A DNA stretch of 32,369 nucleotides, from NCBI GenBank assembly GCA_963652075.1, contig CAVJRQ010000046.1, positions 1 through 32,369 of the forward strand. Direction: 5' to 3'. A model generated the notes under the pieces. It made no database searches and was not told the DNA's origin. It saw nothing but the letters and a program-made list of their open reading frames with translations. The position numbers and the translations under genes were made by a program. Position 1 is the stretch's first letter; each line of letters opens with the position of its first letter. Of the stretch, positions 7,181-15,243 are shown in pieces. The stretch comes from Phocaeicola_A sp963652075. GTDB lineage: Bacteria > Bacteroidota > Bacteroidia > Bacteroidales > Bacteroidaceae.

Positions 7181-7846
7181 ATATGTTTGATAGAAACTTA
7201 ATATTAATAATGTACACAGTCAATGGTATACAGTATAATATGTTAATATAGCGAGGTACTATACAAAAGTAAACACATATGTATTAGTAAAATAACAATC
7301 CATGTTATATAACTGAAATTCGACTATATACATAATAAATAACTTGTATTCGCTCTATAATATGCGTAAATCAATGGATTATTGTATAAGTATCTCCCTT
7401 TTTATACTAATAAGATGTAATAACTCGCTGATAATCGTAATAATATAGAAGTTATTGGAATTATGAATATCCATGAATATACAAATGTGTGAGCACGACA
7501 AATATACTATATTAGTGCACATAAGTAGGTCTTATAAATGTAATACCCGTCATACATTAACGCCTATACATATTTAATGTTGTATAATGTTGTGTGGCGT
7601 TATATGGGATTACAATTGTAATATGCCAACATCACGCATGATAATATACATTTGTAAACTACCCTATCAGCCGATATAAGCTGAGGGCAGAATCTTTCGC
7701 ATATCCTCACCCTTCCGTAAAAGAAGAGGAGAATATGCCATTCTTATAGAGGTAAATATGGATGTAATATACTCAGTATAACGACGTTTAATCCATTATT
7801 TCTCGTCGTCACCGGATGAGTTCTGTGAGAAGCTGGAGAATCACTC
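7181..7846. other. AT-rich gap without a recognisable gene
   Basis: About 670 bp with a strongly AT-rich, TATA-like composition separates the XRE promoter from holA. I see no ORF of useful length. Structured pieces are a perfect 14-bp palindrome ATTACAATTGTAAT at 7609-7622, a hairpin at 7699-7738 (arms GCATAT/ATATGC, CCTC/GAGG, inner CTTC/GAAG), and several chance TAnnTTTG words. It may be an extended regulatory or decayed region. Confidence 0.6.
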
Positions 7847-8872
7847 TCAATGAAGGATAAAGAAAATCAGTTCCTTGAGCAGTTCGCTGTCTCCATTGAC
7901 TTGTGTATTGTTGTCTACGCCTTTTGAGCGGGCATCACATCGGCGTATCTCTCCTATTATTTTCATTACTTTTATTCCGCTGTATCTTCCCATTGCCTTG
8001 ATATACTCCCTGGCTTGCCAGGGAGAGCGTAGGCTAAGTTGCGCGGCTATCCCCTCCTCGGACTTTTGGGGAGCGTAATAGGCCAGCATCAAGTTGGAGA
8101 AGAAACTGAAAAGCAAGGCCAATGTGGGTTGTATCGGGTTGGATTTCGGATTCTTTTCGAAGTAGTTGATTATCTGGTTGGCTTTCAGCACATCCTTTTC
8201 TATCAGTGCACTCTTCAACTCAAAGGTGTTATAGTCCTTGCTGATGCCTATATTTCTTTCCACGCTTTGTGGCGTGACGCGTGTTTCGCCTTGAGGAAGC
8301 GTAATAATCAGTTTCTCCAACTCTCCCACCATCCGGTTAAGGTCGCAGCCTACAAACTCAGACAGCATGAAGGCGGCCTTCTCCTCAATGCCATAGCCTT
8401 TTCGCCTCAGGTAATCGGTAATAAAAGAGGGCAGCATGGTATCTTTCAGCTTCTTCGACTCGAAAAGAATACCGACCTTTTCTATCAACGAAACCACCTT
8501 TTTTCGTCCGTCTATCTTCCCGTTCTTATGGCAAAGCACCAGGATGGTGGATGGCTGCGGTTTCTGCAGGTAATAACTTAGCTCGTCGATATTCTTCAGG
8601 TTCTGTGCCTCCTTGACGATGACCACTTGATAAGGGGACATCATGGGGTATCGTTTCGCGGCGGTGATGACGCTGCCTATCTCCGTGTCATTGCCGTACA
8701 CCACAGTTTGGTTAAACTCTTTTTCTTCCTCCGTCAGGACGTTTTTCTCTATGTAGTCGGATATCTTGTCAATGTAATACGACTCCTCTCCCATCAGATA
8801 ATAGATGGGACGATACTGTTTGTTTTGCAACTCCTTAAGGATGTCGTCCGCTGTAATCTCTTTTTTGGCCAT
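7847..8872 (-). CDS. holA: DNA polymerase III subunit delta
   Basis: HolA is the clamp-loader subunit that opens the beta sliding clamp during replication. The 341-residue protein has the standard family length. The N terminus (LKELQNKQYRPIYYLMGEES) is typical of Bacteroidales HolA, and the ordering of the AAA-like domain, with YPMMSPYQVVIVKEAQ near residues 75-90, and the helical C-terminal collar fits the family. The ATG lies 6 bp after the amn stop codon, so the two genes are probably one operon. Confidence 0.94.
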   Translation of the reverse strand: MAKKEITADDILKELQNKQYRPIYYLMGEESYYIDKISDYIEKNVLTEEEKEFNQTVVYGNDTEIGSVITAAKRYPMMSPYQVVIVKEAQNLKNIDELSYYLQKPQPSTILVLCHKNGKIDGRKKVVSLIEKVGILFESKKLKDTMLPSFITDYLRRKGYGIEEKAAFMLSEFVGCDLNRMVGELEKLIITLPQGETRVTPQSVERNIGISKDYNTFELKSALIEKDVLKANQIINYFEKNPKSNPIQPTLALLFSFFSNLMLAYYAPQKSEEGIAAQLSLRSPWQAREYIKAMGRYSGIKVMKIIGEIRRCDARSKGVDNNTQVNGDSELLKELIFFILH

Positions 8873-8878
8873 GCGTTG

Positions 8879-9655
8879 TTACCAGTCGAATTTTAGATGT
8901 TTTACCGTATTCTTTTTGTCTACAATCTGTCGGAGGGCTTCGATGCCGAAGTGCAGATGCTCTTGGGCGAACTTTCGCGTCACCATCTTGTCGCTCTTCT
9001 CCGTCTTCACCCCATCCGGTGTCATGGGTTGGTCCGACACCATCAGCAGAGCGCCTGTGGGTATGTGGTTGGCAAACCCTGCGCTGAACAGTGTGGCTGT
9101 TTCCATGTCCACCCCCATCGCCCGTGTCTTTCTCAGTGTCTGTTTGAACTCGTCGTCGTGTTCCCAGATTCTGCGGTTGGTTGTGTAGATAGTACCGGTC
9201 CAATAGTCGCGCCCGTTGTCGCGCAGTGCGGTGGAGACCGCCCGCTGAAGCATGAAGGCCGGCAGTGAAGGTACTTCAGGTGGAAGATAATCGTTCGAGG
9301 TTCCCTCACCCCGTATGGCGGCTATCGGCAGGATGTAATCTCCCAATTGGTTTTTTTGGTCCAATCCTCCGCATTTCCCTAAGAAAAGGCACGCCTTTGG
9401 CTCAATGGCACAGAGCAAGTCCATAATCGTAGCCGCGTTAGGACTTCCCATACCGAAGTTGATGATGGTAATGTCGTTGGCTTGCGCCGAAATCATATTG
9501 GCGTTTCTACCCATCACCTCCACATTGAACGTCTGGGCGAACATCTCCACATAGTTATTGAAATTCGTCAGCAGTATGTATGGAGTGAAATCCTTCAAAC
9601 ACCGGTTGGTATATCTTGGCAACCAATTCTCTACGATTTCTTGTTTGGTCTTCAT
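8879..9655 (-). CDS. amn: AMP nucleosidase (short form)
   Basis: This enzyme hydrolyses AMP to adenine and ribose 5-phosphate, a purine salvage and adenylate-balancing reaction. The 258 residues correspond to the nucleoside-phosphorylase-like catalytic domain only; the enterobacterial enzyme is about twice as long with an additional N-terminal domain. Signatures are INFGMGSPNAATIMDLL, LFLGKCGGL, GDYILPIAAIRGEG, MGVDMETATLFSAGF and the catalytic aspartate in VSDQP. It is divergent from the HsdR_N-like gene and followed closely by holA. Confidence 0.93.
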   Translation of the reverse strand: MKTKQEIVENWLPRYTNRCLKDFTPYILLTNFNNYVEMFAQTFNVEVMGRNANMISAQANDITIINFGMGSPNAATIMDLLCAIEPKACLFLGKCGGLDQKNQLGDYILPIAAIRGEGTSNDYLPPEVPSLPAFMLQRAVSTALRDNGRDYWTGTIYTTNRRIWEHDDEFKQTLRKTRAMGVDMETATLFSAGFANHIPTGALLMVSDQPMTPDGVKTEKSDKMVTRKFAQEHLHFGIEALRQIVDKKNTVKHLKFDW

Positions 9656-9671
9656 AATTGTAGTAACTTTG
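9641..9671 (+). promoter_or_regulatory. Promoter of the HsdR_N-like gene
   Basis: TTG (9641-9643), a 20-nt spacer and TAACTTTG (9664-9671) form a -33/-7 pair 45 bp upstream of the ATG at 9716. It overlaps the start of the divergent amn gene. Confidence 0.55.
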
Positions 9672-9703
9672 CTTTGTAGTCAAACAAACTCTGTGTTCAA
9701 TTG

Positions 9704-9711
9704 CAAATTTA
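9704..9711 (-). promoter_or_regulatory. -7 element for amn-holA
   Basis: TAAATTTG on the minus strand lies 48 bp upstream of the amn ATG. It interleaves with the divergent promoter, so the two transcripts may compete. Confidence 0.5.
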
Positions 9712-9715
9712 ATAA

Positions 9716-10165
9716 ATGTCTCCGTTAAACTTACCACCCTATCCGACAAAAATCGTTGTCCGCAACGGAAAAAATGCAATCTTCGACGTTTTGCGTCGCC
9801 GGTATGTCGCTCTTACTCCGGAAGAGTGGGTGCGTCAACACTTTGTGCATTTCCTCATCGAGCACAAGCATTTCCCCCAGTCATTGATGGGCAATGAGGT
9901 GTCACTCTCGCTCAACGGTATGCCCAAGCGATGTGACACGGTGCTCTATACCAAAGAATTGACACCTAAGATGATTGTCGAGTACAAGGCTCCACACATT
10001 GAAATCACCCAGAAGGTATTCACGCAGATTTCCAATTACAACTTGGTGTTGAAGGTGGACTATCTGATTGTCAGCAACGGACTGAAGCACTACTGTTGCA
10101 AGATGGATTATGAACGCCAAAGTTACGTCTTCTTGCCGGACATTCCCGATTACTCCCAGCTATGA
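9716..10165 (+). CDS. HsdR N-terminal-like PD-(D/E)xK domain protein
   Basis: The 149-residue protein matches the type I restriction enzyme R-subunit N-terminal domain family found as a stand-alone protein throughout Bacteroidetes. The nuclease-fold residues are visible as RCDTVLY (Asp) and MIVEYKAP (Glu-x-Lys). There is no helicase or translocase domain, and no hsdM or hsdS gene is nearby, so this is not a type I restriction system. Its position beside amn and holA looks like a conserved housekeeping arrangement; a role in nucleic acid metabolism is inferred only. Confidence 0.85.
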   Translation: MSPLNLPPYPTKIVVRNGKNAIFDVLRRRYVALTPEEWVRQHFVHFLIEHKHFPQSLMGNEVSLSLNGMPKRCDTVLYTKELTPKMIVEYKAPHIEITQKVFTQISNYNLVLKVDYLIVSNGLKHYCCKMDYERQSYVFLPDIPDYSQL

Positions 10166-10172
10166 ACGAACC

Positions 10173-10217
10173 AAAGCCGTTTCGCCTCCCGCCTGAATGG
10201 GGAGACAAAACGGCTTT
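10173..10217. terminator. Bidirectional hairpin between convergent genes
   Basis: AAAGCCGTTT and AAACGGCTTT form a 10-bp stem, continued inward by CTCCC/GGGAG. It sits 7 bp after the HsdR_N-like gene and downstream of the convergent zinc-ribbon gene. T tracts are short on both sides. Confidence 0.75.
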
Positions 10218-10280
10218 CTTAGTGCTCGGCACGAGTATTGTCTAACGGGTGGAAGTCCCGAATAAGCCCAATAGTGGAAA

Positions 10281-11087
10281 TTACTCTTTCTTTTCCTTCT
10301 TCGACTTGGTCTCTGTGGGTTGGACTGTCTGCACGCCTGCCAATTCCGGGTCTATCATGATGCGGCCGCAGTATTCGCAAACAATGATTTTCTTGCGCAT
10401 ACGGATGTCCAGCTGTCTCTGAGGCGGAATCTTGTTAAAGCAACCGCCGCAAGCGTCTCTCTGCACGTAAACGATACCCAATCCGTTGCGTGAGTTCTTG
10501 CGGATACGCTTGAACGCCTGCAGCAAACGGGGTTCGATAGTGGCTTCCAGATTCTTGGCTTTCTCGCGGAGCTTCTCCTCTTCCTGTTTGGTTTCGGCGA
10601 CAATCTCTTCCAACTCGGACTTCTTCACGTCCAGGTCTTGTTTGCGTTCTTCCAGAAGTCCTTGGCTTTTCTCTACTTCGGCGGTCTTGTTCTCGATAGC
10701 CTGCGTGAACTCTTTGATGCGTTTCTCGCACAGTTCGATTTCCAGCGTTTGGAATTCAATCTCTTTGCTCAGCACGTCGTATTCGCGGTTGTTGCGTACG
10801 TTGTCCAGCTGGGTCTTGTATTTGTCTACCGAAGCGCGTGCCTCCTCTATCTCGTGTTTCTTGGTAGAGATGCCGTTCTTCAGGTCTGCGGTTTCCGCGT
10901 TTATCTTTTCGATGCGAGTGGTCAGACCTGCCACTTCGTCCTCAAGGTCTTGTACTTCGAGCGGAAGTTCACCGCGCAAAGTCTTGATCTTGTCTATCTC
11001 GGAAAGCATTGTCTGCAATTGGTAGAGTGCTTTCAACTTCTCCTCTACCGTTAAATCCTGAGGATCTTTCTTTGTCTCTTTTGCCAT
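10281..11087 (-). CDS. Coiled-coil protein with C4 zinc ribbon
   Basis: The 268-residue protein is predicted to be a long coiled coil from about residue 15 to 195, rich in Glu and Lys heptads. It ends in a zinc ribbon with two CxxC knuckles (CGGC and CEYC) separated by about 25 residues, and a charged Lys-rich tail. This matches the zf-RING_7 / C4-type zinc ribbon family, whose function is not well established. It starts 5 bp after the stop codon of the Nif3-family gene, a pairing common in diverse bacteria, so the two proteins may act together. Confidence 0.9.
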   Translation of the reverse strand: MAKETKKDPQDLTVEEKLKALYQLQTMLSEIDKIKTLRGELPLEVQDLEDEVAGLTTRIEKINAETADLKNGISTKKHEIEEARASVDKYKTQLDNVRNNREYDVLSKEIEFQTLEIELCEKRIKEFTQAIENKTAEVEKSQGLLEERKQDLDVKKSELEEIVAETKQEEEKLREKAKNLEATIEPRLLQAFKRIRKNSRNGLGIVYVQRDACGGCFNKIPPQRQLDIRMRKKIIVCEYCGRIMIDPELAGVQTVQPTETKSKKEKKE

Positions 11088-11092
11088 AGTTC

Positions 11093-11875
11093 TTACAGGT
11101 ATTTTATAGGATTTGTATTTATCTTGGTTATTTCTACTTCCAACGTCGGGAATTTTGCGGAGATGATGGCGGCCAGCAACTCTTTTGTATACTGTTCGCT
11201 CTCGTAGTGTCCGATTTCCGCCACCAGCATATTGCGGTCGTAGTCGAAGAATTCGTGATACTTTATCTCACCGGTAATGAAGACATCGGCTTCCTGTTTC
11301 ATTGCCTCGGGCAACAGGAACGAGCCTGCTCCGCCACAAAGAGCCACTTTCTGGATGAGCCTGCCGGTCAATTTGTTATGCCGGAGGCACTCCACCTCGA
11401 AGGTCTTCTTTATTCTTTTCAGAAAGTCCAGTTCCGTCTCCGGTTCATCCAACACGCCGATGACCCCACTGCCCACAGTGCTCTCCTGTTCCTTGGGTTG
11501 CAGAATCCTCACGTCGTGCAGACCTATCTTCTCGGCAATCTTGAAGTTCACCCCACCAGGCGCATTGTCCAGGTTGGTATGCGCTGAATAGATGACGATG
11601 TCGTTCTTGATGGCCTTTAGCGCACAGCGTTCAATGTAGGTTGTTCCGCTGATGTGTTTCAATCCATGGAAGAGCAACGGGTGATGCGAAACAATAAGAT
11701 TGAATCCCAAGGCGATGGCTTCATCCACCACCGCTTCGGTAACGTCCAAACACAACAAAGCCCCTGTTGCTTCCACCTCTGTCAATCCTATTTGCAGACC
11801 GGCATTGTCAAATCCGTCTTGCAATGGCAGGGGTGCGAACCTTTCAAGGGCATTCACAATCTCCTTAATTCTCAC
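11093..11875 (-). CDS. Nif3-like dinuclear metal centre protein
   Basis: This 260-residue protein belongs to the Nif3/YbgI family, which forms a hexameric ring with a two-metal site; the physiological substrate is not established. Metal-ligand motifs are IVSHHPLLFHGL, SAHTNLDNAPGG and GHYESEQY near the C terminus. The length corresponds to the short form without the CutA-like insertion seen in longer homologues. The frame begins with GTG at 11875; no in-frame ATG is available upstream near the promoter. It is co-directional and nearly contiguous with the zinc-ribbon gene. Confidence 0.9.
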   Translation of the reverse strand: MRIKEIVNALERFAPLPLQDGFDNAGLQIGLTEVEATGALLCLDVTEAVVDEAIALGFNLIVSHHPLLFHGLKHISGTTYIERCALKAIKNDIVIYSAHTNLDNAPGGVNFKIAEKIGLHDVRILQPKEQESTVGSGVIGVLDEPETELDFLKRIKKTFEVECLRHNKLTGRLIQKVALCGGAGSFLLPEAMKQEADVFITGEIKYHEFFDYDRNMLVAEIGHYESEQYTKELLAAIISAKFPTLEVEITKINTNPIKYL

Positions 11876-11901
11876 GATGTTCTATGAACTATAATCGGCT
11901 G

Positions 11902-11909
11902 CAAAGGTA
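11902..11909 (-). promoter_or_regulatory. -7 element for the Nif3/zinc-ribbon operon
   Basis: TACCTTTG on the minus strand, 26 bp before the GTG start, matches TAnnTTTG. The -33 region is not a clear match. Confidence 0.5.
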
Positions 11910-11952
11910 GGAAAAGTTTTTGGATTATCCGTTGACTTACGGCTATTTATTA

Positions 11953-12744
11953 TTATTTTTTCTCTATCATCACCTGTTTGAGGCAGTCGTAAGCGTCGAA
12001 CGATTTGCGTGAAGCCAACGCGATGGTAATCATCAGTGACAACATGGAGGCCGAAACGGTGATGACGATAATCATCAGTTGATACTTGACCGCCACGTTC
12101 GGTGTGCTGCCGCCCAGTATCTGCCCGATGATGGTGCCGGGCAGCGCTACCAATCCCATCACGGCCATATTGGCGATAGCCGGACTGAAGGATTTGATGA
12201 TGGCCTGTTTGATGAACGGAGCCAACGCCTCAAACCGGGTGGCGCCGTTGCCCAAAAGGTAGTAGTAGAGTTGTTTTTCCCGCAAAAGTCCCGAATAGAA
12301 GGCGTTGAGTGCCACCACATTCACCGAGAGCATGTTGCCCATCAGTATGCCGAATATCGGGATGAAGTATTGTGCGCTGAACACGTTGTCCAGTTGCAGG
12401 ATGCACCCCAACAGGTAGAAACCTATCAGCACGGAAGCCGTGAGGAAGCCGATGCTCACCGGAACCATGAGGATGGAACGCTTGAGCCGGGTACGGGTGA
12501 GCGCTGTCTCGCTCGCCACAACCACCATGATGATGACCCACAAGGCGTTGATCCACGGGTTGTCATAGTAGAACAGGTATTTCAGGTAGAGCCCCACAAA
12601 GAACAGCTGCACAACCATACGCAGCGTGCCGATGATGGTGGCTTTCACCAGTCCGGTCTTGAATTTCCACAAGAAATAGATAGGGATAGCCATCAACAGC
12701 AATCCCAACGCTAAGTTCAAATAACCTATGTCTATCGTATCCAT
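11953..12744 (-). CDS. fetB: FetB-family ABC transporter permease (UPF0014)
   Basis: This is an integral membrane protein of 263 residues with about six or seven hydrophobic segments. It carries the UPF0014/FetB signatures RMVVQLFFVGLYLKYLF, GNMLSVNVVALN and GATRFEALAPFIKQAI. In E. coli FetAB contributes to iron homeostasis as an exporter; the metal here is inferred. The frame is open to 12882 but the start MDTIDIGYLNLALGLLL at 12744 is preferred because the extension is hydrophilic, unlike the family, and overlaps the upstream ATPase gene. The gap to that gene is 10 bp, so the two form one transporter. Confidence 0.9.
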   Translation of the reverse strand: MDTIDIGYLNLALGLLLMAIPIYFLWKFKTGLVKATIIGTLRMVVQLFFVGLYLKYLFYYDNPWINALWVIIMVVVASETALTRTRLKRSILMVPVSIGFLTASVLIGFYLLGCILQLDNVFSAQYFIPIFGILMGNMLSVNVVALNAFYSGLLREKQLYYYLLGNGATRFEALAPFIKQAIIKSFSPAIANMAVMGLVALPGTIIGQILGGSTPNVAVKYQLMIIVITVSASMLSLMITIALASRKSFDAYDCLKQVMIEKK

Positions 12745-12754
12745 CTGATTCTCA

Positions 12755-13378
12755 TTAATGTAAGGTAAATACACGGTTGCATCCGGCAGAGAGTTCCCTG
12801 TCGTGCGAAACCATGATGAGTGTTTGTCCGTTCTGCGCCCGGTGGCGGAAGAAATCGAGCACTTTGTGCACCGACTCCGCATCCAGTGCCGATGTCGGTT
12901 CGTCCGCCACGAAGACGGGCTTGTCGAGCAAGGCGCTTACGGCCAACATGATGCGCTGCTTTTGTCCTCCGGAAATCTCCCCTACCCGTTTCTCATAGAG
13001 TTCTTCTTTCAGCCCCAACAGCCGGAAGTTCTCGAACAGTTTCTCCTGCGAGAACACCGATGAGTGGTTGGCTTTCAGTTCAAAGGGAAGCATCACCATC
13101 TCCTTCACCCACTCCGTGGGGAACGAGAGTTCCTGTGGAATGTACGTCACACGCCGCCGAATCTTCTCGGTTGTCTGCGCGTTGAGGGGGATGCCGTCCA
13201 GCTCGATGGAGCCTTCCGCCAACGGTACAAATCCTAAAAGGGCTCTCAGCAAAGAGGTCTTGCCACTCCCCGACTCGCCCGATATGCAGACTGTCTCCCC
13301 TTTCGCCACATGCAGCGAAAGTCCTTTGAACAAAGTTTTGTCATTATATTTGATGCAAGCGTTGTCAATTCTTATCAT
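12755..13378 (-). CDS. fetA: FetA-family ABC transporter ATP-binding protein
   Basis: A compact 207-residue ATPase with Walker A GESGSGKTS (residues 34-42), Q-loop, signature motif ISGGQKQR, Walker B VFVADEPTSALD and the switch histidine in MVSHD. It is paired with the FetB-type permease downstream, which points to metal (iron) export. The frame continues upstream to 13459, but the promoter word at 13405-13412 lies within that extension, so MIRIDNACIKY at 13378 is taken as the start. Confidence 0.91.
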   Translation of the reverse strand: MIRIDNACIKYNDKTLFKGLSLHVAKGETVCISGESGSGKTSLLRALLGFVPLAEGSIELDGIPLNAQTTEKIRRRVTYIPQELSFPTEWVKEMVMLPFELKANHSSVFSQEKLFENFRLLGLKEELYEKRVGEISGGQKQRIMLAVSALLDKPVFVADEPTSALDAESVHKVLDFFRHRAQNGQTLIMVSHDRELSAGCNRVFTLH

Positions 13379-13404
13379 GCTAACCGCCTTTTCTAAATGG
13401 CCGC

Positions 13405-13435
13405 TAAAGGTAGCTATTTTTGCAAGACCGACCAA
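13405..13435 (-). promoter_or_regulatory. Promoter of fetAB
   Basis: On the minus strand TTG (13433-13435), a 20-nt spacer and TACCTTTA (13405-13412; one mismatch to TAnnTTTG) lie 26 bp upstream of the fetA ATG. Confidence 0.5.
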
Positions 13436-13516
13436 GAAAAGAGTGAATTTGTCATCCATTCGGCTGCAAACATCGTATTATCCACGCAAAATCTTAATCG
13501 TTTTGCAGAAAAGGAC

Positions 13517-13524
13517 TATCTTTG
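13517..13524 (+). promoter_or_regulatory. -7 element for the DUF2148 gene
   Basis: TATCTTTG matches TAnnTTTG and ends 35 bp before the ATG at 13560. No convincing -33 element is visible. Confidence 0.5.
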
Positions 13525-13559
13525 TAGGAACTTTTACATACTAAAAAGAATTAGTGTTT

Positions 13560-14099
13560 ATGATACTGAATGAAAGAGATATACGTCATGATTCCGTGAT
13601 GGAAGCCGCCCGTCAGATAATGACAGCCGCCCGCACAGCCCCCAAGGGGAAGGGCGTTGACATCATCGAAGTGGCGGTTGTCACGGGCGAAGAGATACAA
13701 CGGTTGAGCCAAGAGATGAAAGCCGTCTTCGAGGAGAAGGGCATGAAGTTTTTTCTGCGCGACTCGGACAACATCCTTTCCGCTGAAGCCATTATTATAA
13801 TAGGTACGCGCGAGCAACCGCAAGGTCTCAACTGCGGACATTGTGGATACGATGTGTGCGCCAAGCGTCCCGAAGGCGTGCCTTGCGCCCTCAATTCCAT
13901 CGATTTGGGCATCGCCGTCGGATCGGCTTGCGCCACTGCGACCGACCTCCGTATAGACACACGGGTGATGTTCTCTGCCGGATTGGCCGCGCAACGCCTG
14001 CAGTGGTTGCCCGGTTGCCGTCAGGTGCTGGCCATCCCGTTGAGTGCCTCGTCGAAGAATCCTTTCTTCGACCGCAAACCTAAGGAAGAACGGAAATAA
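13560..14099 (+). CDS. DUF2148 (ferredoxin-like, cysteine-rich) protein
   Basis: The 179-residue protein begins MILNERDIRHDSVMEAARQI and carries a cysteine cluster LNCGHCGYDVCAKRP with further cysteines at ALNSIDLGIAVGSAC, consistent with an iron-sulfur or metal-binding DUF2148 family member. Function is unknown. An upstream GTG at 13554 is in frame but ATG at 13560 is a better start. aguA follows in the same direction, and depending on its start codon the two genes are separated by 7 or 79 bp. Confidence 0.88.
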   Translation: MILNERDIRHDSVMEAARQIMTAARTAPKGKGVDIIEVAVVTGEEIQRLSQEMKAVFEEKGMKFFLRDSDNILSAEAIIIIGTREQPQGLNCGHCGYDVCAKRPEGVPCALNSIDLGIAVGSACATATDLRIDTRVMFSAGLAAQRLQWLPGCRQVLAIPLSASSKNPFFDRKPKEERK

Positions 14100-14178
14100 G
14101 CCGACCATGGGAATATTAGTTGGATTACCCAAAACGGGCGGACGGGAACATACCCTGCAACTGAATTTCGGGGTGGAG

Positions 14179-15222
14179 ATGGAACATACGGATTCATTCC
14201 TGCCTGCCGAATGGCAATCGCAGGGTTTCATTCAACTCACATGGCCTCACGAGGGGACGGACTGGAACTATATGCTCGATGAGGTGGAGTCCTGTTATCT
14301 GCATATTGCCCGTGAGATAGCCTTGCGACAGAAACTGTTGATAGTAAGTCCGCAGCCCGACCGGGTGGAGACTGTTTTGCAAAAGGCTGGTATCCCGATG
14401 CAGAATGTCCGCTTCTTCCAATGTGCGACGAATGACACCTGGGCGCGCGACCATGGGTTTATCACCATGCGTACCGGCCAAGGACTGCTCTTCCTCGATT
14501 TTTGTTTCAACGGGTGGGGCATGAAGTTTGCCGCCAACTACGACAATCAGATAAACGGCAAGCTGTTCGACTCCGGTCTGTTGCACGGCGACTATCGCAA
14601 CTGTTTGGACTTCGTGCTGGAAGGCGGTTCCATAGAGAGTGACGGGAAAGGGACTTTGCTCACAACCTCAACCTGCCTGTTGGCATCCAACCGCAACGAG
14701 ACATTGGACCGTTCGGGCATCGAAGAGCGGCTGAAACGGCTGTTCAATCTCCAGCGCGTCCTTTGGTTAGACCACGGTTATCTGGCAGGAGACGACACGG
14801 ACAGCCACATCGACACGTTGGCCCGTCTGTGTCCGCACGATACCATTGTCTACGTGCAGTGCACTGACCCCGACGATGAGCACTACTCCGAACTTCAGCT
14901 TATGGAACAGCAGCTGCGTGGTTTCACTACGGCGGACGGGGGAGCGTACCGACTTCTCCCCTTGCCCATGCCCGATGCCATCTTCGAGGAGGGGGAACGA
15001 CTGCCGGCCACCTATGCGAACTTCCTGATAATGAACAATGCGGTGCTCTTTCCTACGTACAACCAACCCGTTCACGATGCCGAAGCGATGGCGGTGTTGG
15101 CGCAGGCTTTTCCCGGTTATGAGTTGGTGGGGATAGATTGCCGGGCACTCATCAAGCAGCATGGGTCGCTTCATTGTGTCACGATGCAGTATCCCGCCGG
15201 GGCATTGCAGGAAAATTATTGA
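14179..15222 (+). CDS. aguA: Agmatine deiminase
   Basis: AguA converts agmatine to N-carbamoylputrescine and ammonia in arginine-derived polyamine synthesis. The guanidine-modifying fold residues are visible: WARDHG at 88-93, LEGGSIE with E148, DSHIDT with H210, and the nucleophile C333 in GSLHCVTMQYP. The start at 14179 gives 347 residues and an N terminus (FLPAEWQSQGFIQLTWPHEG) like other family members. An in-frame ATG at 14107 and an open frame to 14044 exist; the latter overlaps the upstream gene. aguB follows after 21 bp. Confidence 0.93.
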   Translation: MEHTDSFLPAEWQSQGFIQLTWPHEGTDWNYMLDEVESCYLHIAREIALRQKLLIVSPQPDRVETVLQKAGIPMQNVRFFQCATNDTWARDHGFITMRTGQGLLFLDFCFNGWGMKFAANYDNQINGKLFDSGLLHGDYRNCLDFVLEGGSIESDGKGTLLTTSTCLLASNRNETLDRSGIEERLKRLFNLQRVLWLDHGYLAGDDTDSHIDTLARLCPHDTIVYVQCTDPDDEHYSELQLMEQQLRGFTTADGGAYRLLPLPMPDAIFEEGERLPATYANFLIMNNAVLFPTYNQPVHDAEAMAVLAQAFPGYELVGIDCRALIKQHGSLHCVTMQYPAGALQENY

Positions 15223-15243
15223 AAACCAGTAAATTTACAGACT

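Noticed and set aside
9716..10165. Remnant of a type I restriction-modification system
   Set aside because: Only the HsdR N-terminal-like domain is present, complete as a stand-alone gene, with no hsdM, hsdS or helicase fragments around.
12745..12882. Longer FetB reading frame
   Set aside because: The extra residues overlap the FetA gene and are hydrophilic, unlike the family N terminus.
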